DNA of 8,922 nt from Burkholderiales bacterium. Its GTDB lineage: Bacteria; Pseudomonadota; Gammaproteobacteria; Burkholderiales; Usitatibacteraceae. Both the position numbers and the translations under genes were made by a program. This document shows, piece by piece, positions 1 to 8,922 of the stretch (positions are counted from its first letter, which is position 1; every line of letters starts with the position of its first letter). Location of the stretch: positions 1 through 8,922 of the forward strand of contig JADGRS010000109.1 in assembly GCA_017880705.1 (NCBI GenBank). The letters run 5' to 3'. The notes beneath the pieces are model-generated. The model ran no database searches. It was given only the letters and a program-made list of their open reading frames with translations, and had not been told where the DNA came from.

Positions 1-13
1 GCCGAGGCGCCAT

Positions 14-18
14 AGGAG
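14..18 (+). promoter_or_regulatory. Ribosome binding site of gltA
   Basis: AGGAG lies 10 bases before the ATG at 29 and is the only strong Shine-Dalgarno match before the gene. It supports that ATG as the start, which also gives the N-terminus expected for type II citrate synthase. The promoter must lie upstream of the window. Confidence 0.7.
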
Positions 19-28
19 CCACCGAACG

Positions 29-1336
29 ATGGAAGCCAAAGGCAAGGTCACACTCAACTACGGCCCCGACAAGAATCTCGACCTGCCGACCTACGGCGGA
101 TCGATCGGCCCGGACGTGTTCGACATCCGCGCGCTCTACGGCAAGACGGGGATGTTCACCTACGACCCGGGGTTCATGTCCACGGCGTCGTGCCAGTCGA
201 GAATCACCTACATCGACGGCGACAAGGGCGTCCTCCTGTATCGCGGCTATCCGATCGAGCAGCTCGCGGTGCATTGCGATTTCCTCGAGGTCTGCTACCT
301 GCTGCTGAACGGCGAGCTGCCGAAGAAGGCCGAGAAGGAGAAATTCGACTGGACCGTGACGCGCCACACGATGGTGCACGAGCAGCTCGCGCGCCTCTTC
401 CAGGGCTTTCGCCGCGACTCGCACCCGATGGCGGTGATGGTCGGGGTCGTGGGCGCGTTGTCGGCCTTCTACCACGACTCGCTCGACATCAACAATCCCG
501 AGCATCGCGAGATTTCGGCTTTTCGCCTGATCGCGAAGCTCCCGACCATCGTCGCCATGGCCTACAAGTACAACATGGGGCAGCCCTTCATCTACCCGAA
601 GAACGACCTCGGCTATACGGCGAACTTCATGCGCATGATGTTTGCCGTGCCCGCCGAGGATTACGTGGTGAACGACGTCCTGGTGCGCGCGCTCGACCGC
701 ATCTTCATCCTGCATGCCGACCACGAGCAGAACGCGTCGACCTCCACCGTGCGGCTCGCGGGCTCCTCCGGCGCGAATCCGTTCGCGTGCATCGCCGCGG
801 GAATCGCGTGCCTCTGGGGCCCGGCGCACGGCGGCGCCAACGAGGCGGCGCTGCAGATGCTCATGGACATCGAGCGCGACGGCGGCGTCGCGAAGGTGGG
901 CGAATTCATCAAGAAGGCGAAGGACAAGAATTCGGGCGTGAAGCTGATGGGTTTCGGCCACCGCGTCTACAAGAACTACGATCCGCGCGCGAAGCTCATG
1001 CAGGAGACGACGCGGGAAGTCCTCGACGCGCTGGGCCTGCACAACGACCCGCTGCTCAAGCTCGCGATGGCGCTCGAGAAGATCGCCCTCGAGGACGAGT
1101 ACTTCGTGAGCCGCAAGCTCTATCCCAACGTGGATTTCTACTCGGGAATCGTGCAGCGCGCGCTCGGCATCCCGACCTCGATGTTCACCTGCATTTTTTC
1201 GCTGGCCCGCACCGCGGGCTGGATCGCGCAATGGAATGAAATGATCTCGGACCCCGAGCAGAAGATCGGGCGTCCGCGCCAGCTCTACGTGGGGCCGACG
1301 CAGCGGGACGTGGTGCCCATCGCCAAGAGAATCTGA
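29..1336 (+). CDS. gltA: Type II citrate synthase
   Basis: Condenses acetyl-CoA and oxaloacetate to citrate, the entry step of the TCA cycle, in the cytoplasm. The 435-residue protein aligns by eye along its whole length with E. coli GltA (427 aa). The N-terminal region (about 1-60) is the extra domain of the hexameric, NADH-inhibited proteobacterial form, with the signature [10 protein letters not shown] at 46-55. The catalytic triad is intact: H267 in [12 protein letters not shown]311 in GFGHRVYK and D369 in NVDFYSG; the oxaloacetate-binding segment [10 protein letters not shown] is at 228-237. Residues equivalent to the E. coli NADH-site Arg109, His110, Thr111, Tyr145, Arg163 and Lys167 are present as R112, H113, T114, Y148, R166 and K170, so allosteric NADH inhibition is likely. 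The position matching reactive E. coli Cys206 is alanine (A209). It is the first gene seen of the TCA operon, followed 45 bases later by sucA. I see no frameshift or truncation. Confidence 0.98.
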   Translation: MEAKGKVTLNYGPDKNLDLPTYGGSIGPDVFDIRALYGKTGMFTYDPGFMSTASCQSRITYIDGDKGVLLYRGYPIEQLAVHCDFLEVCYLLLNGELPKKAEKEKFDWTVTRHTMVHEQLARLFQGFRRDSHPMAVMVGVVGALSAFYHDSLDINNPEHREISAFRLIAKLPTIVAMAYKYNMGQPFIYPKNDLGYTANFMRMMFAVPAEDYVVNDVLVRALDRIFILHADHEQNASTSTVRLAGSSGANPFACIAAGIACLWGPAHGGANEAALQMLMDIERDGGVAKVGEFIKKAKDKNSGVKLMGFGHRVYKNYDPRAKLMQETTREVLDALGLHNDPLLKLAMALEKIALEDEYFVSRKLYPNVDFYSGIVQRALGIPTSMFTCIFSLARTAGWIAQWNEMISDPEQKIGRPRQLYVGPTQRDVVPIAKRI

Positions 1337-1371
1337 GCGAGGGGCGCGAGGCACGAGAGAACAATCGCAAT

Positions 1372-1376
1372 GAGGG
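1372..1376 (+). promoter_or_regulatory. Ribosome binding site deciding the sucA start
   Basis: GAGGG ends 5 bases before the ATG at 1382. The ATG at 1370, in the same frame, has only a weak purine run (GAGAGA, 1355-1360) before it, and the GAGGG motif would lie inside its coding sequence. This favours 1382, four codons downstream. Confidence 0.55.
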
Positions 1377-1381
1377 CAGAC

Positions 1382-4243
<2,862 letters not shown>

Positions 4244-4258
4244 CCAAAGGACAAGACC

Positions 4259-5458
<1,200 letters not shown>

Positions 5459-5469
5459 GGCCGACCGCC

Positions 5470-5760
5470 GTGGCGCGCAAGAAGCGTCTCACGCCCGCGG
5501 CGATCGCCCTGCGGATCTTCTTTTTCGTCGCGGGCTCGCTTCTCGTCGGTTTCCTCACGGTGTTCCTCGAGGCCGAGCTCGGCGTGTACCTCCCGCGGCA
5601 TTTCTCGGTATCGCTCGCGGTCGGCATCGCGGTCGCAGTGACTTTCTGGCTGCTGCGGCTCCTCAAGCATCCGCCGATGTTCCTCAAGAACGTCCATCCC
5701 CTCGCGGCGGGCCTGTGCGCGGGAATGGGCGTGCACATCGCGCGAATCTGGCTCAAATAG
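5470..5760 (+). CDS. Small hypothetical inner-membrane protein inside the odh operon
   Basis: I do not recognise this 96-residue protein. It starts with a basic MARKKR, followed by a hydrophobic helix at about 11-33 (ending FLTVFLEAELG), a second at about 45-65 (SVSLAVGIAVAVTFWLLRLL), and a weaker hydrophobic stretch at about 76-94 (PLAAGLCAGMGVHIARIWL). It is therefore probably an integral membrane protein with two, possibly three, spans. The positive N-terminus suggests a cytoplasmic start; KHPPMFLKNVHP forms a basic loop after span 2. No catalytic motif or cleavable signal peptide is visible. It lies 11 bases after sucB and 26 before lpdA, so it should be co-transcribed with them. It is real rather than a shadow because it fills a gap that no other gene covers, has a ribosome site, and shows a coherent membrane-protein composition. 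A link with the dehydrogenase complex is only suggested by position. Confidence 0.75.
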   Translation: MARKKRLTPAAIALRIFFFVAGSLLVGFLTVFLEAELGVYLPRHFSVSLAVGIAVAVTFWLLRLLKHPPMFLKNVHPLAAGLCAGMGVHIARIWLK

Positions 5761-5786
5761 GCAGGCTCCCCTAGGACGGAAATTCC

Positions 5787-7220
5787 ATGGCGCAAACATT
5801 CGACGTCGTCGTCATCGGTGCGGGCCCCGGCGGATACATCGCCGCGGTGCGCGCCGCGCAACTGGGCTTCAAGACCGCGTGCATCGAGGGATGGAAGAAC
5901 GCGAAGGGCGAGCTCGCCCTGGGCGGCACCTGCCTCAACGTGGGCTGCATCCCGTCGAAAGCGCTTCTGGCCTCGTCGGAGGAATACGAGAAGGTTTCCC
6001 ATCACCTCGAGCCCCACGGCATCACCGTATCGGGCGCGAAGGTCGACGTGGGCCGGATGCAGGCACGCAAGGAGGCGATCGTCACCAAGATGGTGAAGGG
6101 CGTCGAGTACCTGTTCAAGAAGAACAAGATCGCCTGGCTGCAGGGCTTCGGAAGCTTCGTGGGTTCCGGCGACACGTACAAGATCGCCGTTGGCGGCAGC
6201 TCCGGCAGCGAGACGATAGACGCGAAATACGTCATCGTCGCGACCGGATCGAAGGCGCGTCATCTTCCCGGGATCGCCGTGGACAACGAAACGGTCTGCG
6301 ACAACGAGGGCGCGCTCGCGTTCGGCGCGGCGCCCAAGCGCCTCGGCGTTATCGGCGCGGGCGTGATCGGCCTCGAGCTGGGGAGCGTGTGGCGCAGGCT
6401 CGGCTCCGAGGTCACGATCCTCGAGGCGCTGCCGAATTTCCTCGGCGCCTGCGACGAGGCGATCGCCAAGGAAGCGTGGAAGCAGTTCACCAAGACCCAG
6501 GGCCTCGACATCCGGCTGGGCGTGAAGATCGGCAAGGTCACGGCCGCGAAGAAGACGGGAGTCGCGATCGAATACACCGACAGCGCGGGCGCGGCGCAGA
6601 AGCTCGACTGCGACAAGCTGATCGTCTCCGTGGGCCGCGTGCCCAATACCGACGGGCTGGGCGCGGGCGCGGTCGGGTTGAAAGTCGACGCGCGCGGCTT
6701 CATCGAGGTGGACGACCATTGCCGCACGAATCTTCCCAACGTCTTCGCGGTCGGCGACGTGGTGCGGGGGCCGATGCTCGCGCACAAGGCCGAGGACGAG
6801 GGCGTGCTGGCCGCCGAGCTCATCGCGGGGCAGAAGCCGCACCTCGACTACAACTGCATCCCGTGGATCATCTACACCTCGCCGGAAATCGCGTGGGTCG
6901 GCAAGAGCGAGCAGCAGGCCAAAGCGGAGGGCATCGCGGTGAAGACCGGGCAGTTCCCGTTCTCCATCAACGGGCGCGCGCTCGGCATCAACGAGCCCGT
7001 GGGATTCGTCAAGATCGTCGCCGACGCGGCGACCGACCGCGTGCTCGGGATGCACATCATCCATGCGCACGCTTCGGACATCATCCAGGAGGGCGTGACG
7101 ACGATGGAGTTCGCCGGGGCCTCCGAAGACATCGCGCGCATCACCCACGGCCATCCCACCCTGTCGGAAGTGGTCCGCGAGGCCGCCCTGAACGTGGACA
7201 AGCGCGCGCTCAACATGTAG
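5787..7220 (+). CDS. lpdA: Dihydrolipoamide dehydrogenase, E3 of 2-oxoglutarate dehydrogenase
   Basis: E3 is a flavoprotein that reoxidises the dihydrolipoyl arm of E2 and passes electrons to NAD+. The 477-residue protein shows the FAD-binding motif GAGPGG (11-16), the redox disulfide GGTCLNVGC with C49 and C54, the NAD-binding GAGVIG (190-195), the second FAD motif NVFAVGD (D324), and the C-terminal active-site HGHPTLSE, with H456 and E461 acting from the partner subunit. Its length is typical (about 475). No lipoyl domain precedes the FAD fold, unlike the E3 of some pyruvate dehydrogenase operons, which agrees with an odhL-type enzyme for this complex. AGGA (5773-5776) lies 10 bases before the ATG, with a second GGA 6 bases before it. 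It ends the TCA part of the gene run; the VOC gene follows after 21 bases. The insertion-like [12 protein letters not shown] before the disulfide is usual for this subgroup. Confidence 0.96.
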   Translation: MAQTFDVVVIGAGPGGYIAAVRAAQLGFKTACIEGWKNAKGELALGGTCLNVGCIPSKALLASSEEYEKVSHHLEPHGITVSGAKVDVGRMQARKEAIVTKMVKGVEYLFKKNKIAWLQGFGSFVGSGDTYKIAVGGSSGSETIDAKYVIVATGSKARHLPGIAVDNETVCDNEGALAFGAAPKRLGVIGAGVIGLELGSVWRRLGSEVTILEALPNFLGACDEAIAKEAWKQFTKTQGLDIRLGVKIGKVTAAKKTGVAIEYTDSAGAAQKLDCDKLIVSVGRVPNTDGLGAGAVGLKVDARGFIEVDDHCRTNLPNVFAVGDVVRGPMLAHKAEDEGVLAAELIAGQKPHLDYNCIPWIIYTSPEIAWVGKSEQQAKAEGIAVKTGQFPFSINGRALGINEPVGFVKIVADAATDRVLGMHIIHAHASDIIQEGVTTMEFAGASEDIARITHGHPTLSEVVREAALNVDKRALNM

Positions 7221-7232
7221 CCTCGCGCGAGG
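7221..7232 (+). repeat. Perfect 12-base palindrome between lpdA and the VOC gene
   Basis: CCTCGCGCGAGG begins at the base after the lpdA stop and equals its own reverse complement. It abuts the purine-rich ribosome site of the next gene (GGAGG, 7232-7236, 5 bases before ATG 7242). It could form a weak 4-bp hairpin in RNA, let CCTC pair with the ribosome site, or be a protein-binding site in DNA. There is no T-run after it, so it is not an intrinsic terminator. No function is shown. Confidence 0.35.
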
Positions 7233-7241
7233 GAGGGGGCC

Positions 7242-7733
7242 ATGGACATCAAGCGCGTCGACCACTATTCGATCCGCACACTCGATCTCGAAGCTTCGCG
7301 GCGCTTTTACACCGAGGTGATCGGGCTCAAGGCGGGGCCGCGGCCGCCGTTCGATTTCCCGGGCTACTGGCTCTACAGCGGCGAGCCTCCCCTGGACCTG
7401 AAGAACGGCGCGCGCAACTACGGCCTCGTGCACCTCATGGGAGTGGACAAGGACAACCCCGGTTCCCTCGACGCCTACGTGGGCGATCGCAAGGCGAGCC
7501 CGGACGGCGGCACGGGCGCCCTCGATCACGTGGCCTTCGCGGCCACGGGCCGCGGCGCGATGATCGAGCGTTGCCGGCGCCAGAACGTGACCTACTTCGA
7601 ACGCGCGGTGCCGATGCTGGGGCTGCACCAGCTCTTCATCAAGGATCCCGACGGCGTCATGCTCGAGCTCAACTACCCCGCGTCGGAAGTGCCGAGCGCC
7701 CAGTCCGCGGCAACTGCCTCCGCTTCCCGGTAG
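7242..7733 (+). CDS. VOC-fold (glyoxalase/dioxygenase superfamily) metalloprotein
   Basis: A 163-residue cytoplasmic protein with two beta-alpha-beta-beta-beta modules (about 1-68 and 90-147), as in glyoxalase I, methylmalonyl-CoA epimerase and fosfomycin-resistance enzymes. Module one begins VDHYSIRTLDLEASRRFY; module two begins ALDHVAFAA and ends with KDPDGVMLELNYP. Four likely metal ligands sit where the fold puts them: H8, H64 (GLVHLMG), H96 and E142, a spacing close to that of methylmalonyl-CoA epimerase. The last 17 or so residues are Ala/Ser-rich and probably disordered. At this length it is a single VOC unit, about half the size of classical two-domain extradiol dioxygenases. It has a strong ribosome site and is followed after 13 bases by a flavin monooxygenase, so a role on a related substrate is plausible. 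The reaction (isomerase, lyase, dioxygenase or epimerase) cannot be told from the sequence. Confidence 0.85.
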   Translation: MDIKRVDHYSIRTLDLEASRRFYTEVIGLKAGPRPPFDFPGYWLYSGEPPLDLKNGARNYGLVHLMGVDKDNPGSLDAYVGDRKASPDGGTGALDHVAFAATGRGAMIERCRRQNVTYFERAVPMLGLHQLFIKDPDGVMLELNYPASEVPSAQSAATASASR

Positions 7734-7746
7734 CCGCGAAGCCGCC

Positions 7747-8922
7747 GTGTCCGCCCTGGTGGATGCCGTCCCGGCAGCGCCGAGCCTGACTCTCGAAGAA
7801 GCGCTCTCCCGCGCCCGGGATCTCGTGCCGGTGCTCAGGTCGCGCGCGGCGAAGTGCGAAGAGCTGCGCCGCGTGCCCGACGATACCGTGCGCGATCTCA
7901 ACGACTCGGGCCTCATGCGGCTCATGCAGCCGCGCCGCGTCGGAGGATCCGAAGCCGACTGGGTCGCGATGATCGACGTGAGCTCCGAGCTGGCGCGCGG
8001 ATGCGGCTCGACCGCGTGGAACTGGGCGAACTGGGCGGTGCACCACTGGATGCTCGCGCTCTGGCCGCGGCAATGCCAGGACGAGGCGTGGGGCGCCGAT
8101 CCCGCGGTGCTCATCGCCTCGGCCATCATGTTTCCCCCGGGGAAGGCCACGCCCGTCGCCGGCGGCTACCGCTTGAGCGGCCGCTGGCCTTTTTCGAGCG
8201 GCGTCGATTCGTGCGCGTGGAACCAGATCGGCGCCATCGTCGAGGGCTCGGGCGAGCTGCGCATGTTCATGGTGCCGCGCGAAGACTATCGGGTGATCGA
8301 CAACTGGCACGTGCTGGGGCTGCGCGGCACCGGCAGCAAGGACGTCGAGGCGAAGGACGCCTTCGTTCCGGAGCATCGCACGCTCGCCGTGGACGCATCG
8401 AAGGGAGGCGCCGCCCATCCGGGCGCGGCCGCAAACTCCGGTCCGATCTTCCGCATCCCGCTGTTCGCCGCGTTGCCTCACATGCTCACGGGGATCCCGC
8501 TGGGCATCGTGCAAGGCGCGTACGACATCTTCCTCGAGGGGCTGCGGGTGCGCGCGTCACGCTACTCGGGCAAGAGCCTCGCCGACATGACCGCGCTGCA
8601 GATCAAGGTCGCGGAGGCCTCGGCGTGCATCGACGCCGCGCGCCTCGTGCTGCGCAGCGGCTGCATTTCGGCCCAGGCGATCGCCGAACGCGGCCGGGTG
8701 CCCGACCTGATGACCAAGGTCACGTGGCGGCGTGACGGCGCCTTCGCGGCGCAGCTGTGCGGGCGCGCGATGGACGTCATCTTCAAGTCGGCCGGCGCCA
8801 CGGGACTCTACGACGAGCAGCCCTTGCAGCGCGCCTTTCGCGACCTGAATGCGGCCAACGCGCACATCACCATGATGTGGGATGCCCAGGCGACGACCTT
8901 CGGGCGCGTGGCGCTGGGCTTG
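7747..8922 (+). CDS. Flavin-dependent monooxygenase, acyl-CoA-dehydrogenase fold (HsaA/HpaH-C2 type), 3' end cut off
   Basis: An open frame of 392 codons from GTG 7747 runs to the window edge without a stop. It resembles the oxygenase component of two-component flavin monooxygenases, which use reduced FMN/FAD from a separate reductase to hydroxylate phenolic or similar substrates (HsaA, HpaH-C2). Visible marks are an N-terminal helical domain (RRVPDDTVRDLNDSGLMRLM at 41-60, then QPRRVGGSEADW), a conserved segment WANWAVHHWML with H99/H100, the flavin-site GRWPFSSGVD (145-154), WHVLGLRGTGSKDV (187-200), and a C-terminal helical domain with H373 in NAHITMMWD, where homologues carry a catalytic-region histidine. 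The acyl-CoA dehydrogenase catalytic glutamate context is not evident, so a true acyl-CoA dehydrogenase is less likely. Relatives are about 390-420 residues, so only a short tail should be missing. The start is uncertain: GTG 7747 has no clear ribosome site, and GTG 7759 is an alternative. Coupling to the VOC gene 13 bases upstream could explain its translation. Confidence 0.85.
   Translation, partial: MSALVDAVPAAPSLTLEEALSRARDLVPVLRSRAAKCEELRRVPDDTVRDLNDSGLMRLMQPRRVGGSEADWVAMIDVSSELARGCGSTAWNWANWAVHHWMLALWPRQCQDEAWGADPAVLIASAIMFPPGKATPVAGGYRLSGRWPFSSGVDSCAWNQIGAIVEGSGELRMFMVPREDYRVIDNWHVLGLRGTGSKDVEAKDAFVPEHRTLAVDASKGGAAHPGAAANSGPIFRIPLFAALPHMLTGIPLGIVQGAYDIFLEGLRVRASRYSGKSLADMTALQIKVAEASACIDAARLVLRSGCISAQAIAERGRVPDLMTKVTWRRDGAFAAQLCGRAMDVIFKSAGATGLYDEQPLQRAFRDLNAANAHITMMWDAQATTFGRVALGL

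Noticed and set aside
1..15. Possible last codons (A-E-A-P-stop) of an upstream gene, overlapping the gltA ribosome site
   Set aside because: A TAG at 13-15 could end an upstream gene such as the succinate dehydrogenase assembly factor often found there, but four codons are too few to support any call.
1192..1200. T6 run in gltA as a terminator
   Set aside because: It lies within conserved coding sequence and has no GC-rich stem directly before it.
5879..7789. 636-codon plus-strand frame over lpdA and the VOC gene
   Set aside because: It is out of frame with two genes that have clear catalytic motifs, and its product is Arg/Gly-rich without domains.
7854..8735. 293-codon plus-strand ATG frame within the monooxygenase gene
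   Set aside because: It is Arg-rich with no motif, while the frame from 7747 gives a coherent flavoprotein over its full length.

Overview
The window is a GC-rich (about two-thirds G+C by eye), tightly packed stretch in which every gene I can support reads on the plus strand and gaps are at most 45 bases. The proteins and gene order (citrate synthase, 2-oxoglutarate dehydrogenase E1, E2, then a lipoyl-free E3) match the gltA-odhA-odhB-odhL arrangement of Betaproteobacteria, where succinate dehydrogenase genes usually lie just upstream. I infer a betaproteobacterium; I cannot place it more precisely.

Layout: 29-1336 is type II (NADH-sensitive type) citrate synthase, gltA. 1382-4243 is 2-oxoglutarate dehydrogenase E1, sucA/odhA. 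4259-5458 is the dihydrolipoyl succinyltransferase E2, sucB/odhB. 5470-5760 encodes a small unrecognised membrane protein with a GTG start, lodged between E2 and E3. 5787-7220 is dihydrolipoamide dehydrogenase, lpdA/odhL. 7242-7733 is a single-domain VOC-fold metalloprotein. 7747 to the window end is an almost complete acyl-CoA-dehydrogenase-fold flavin-dependent monooxygenase of the HsaA/HpaH-C2 type; its stop lies beyond the window.

The first part works as one metabolic unit. Citrate synthase feeds the oxidative TCA branch, and E1, E2 and E3 together turn 2-oxoglutarate, CoA and NAD+ into succinyl-CoA, CO2 and NADH. The last two genes look like the beginning of a separate catabolic or oxidative module, perhaps for an aromatic compound, sitting directly behind the TCA genes in the same orientation.

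Most of the window is ordinary core metabolism, and I do not see a new biological system. The points most worth a second look are an apparent in-frame copy of a common proteobacterial dispersed repeat in the flexible linker of E2, the small membrane protein inside the odh operon, and the VOC/monooxygenase pair behind lpd. No RNA genes, CRISPR arrays, insertion sequences or convincing intrinsic terminators were found, and no stretch over 300 bases lacks a gene.
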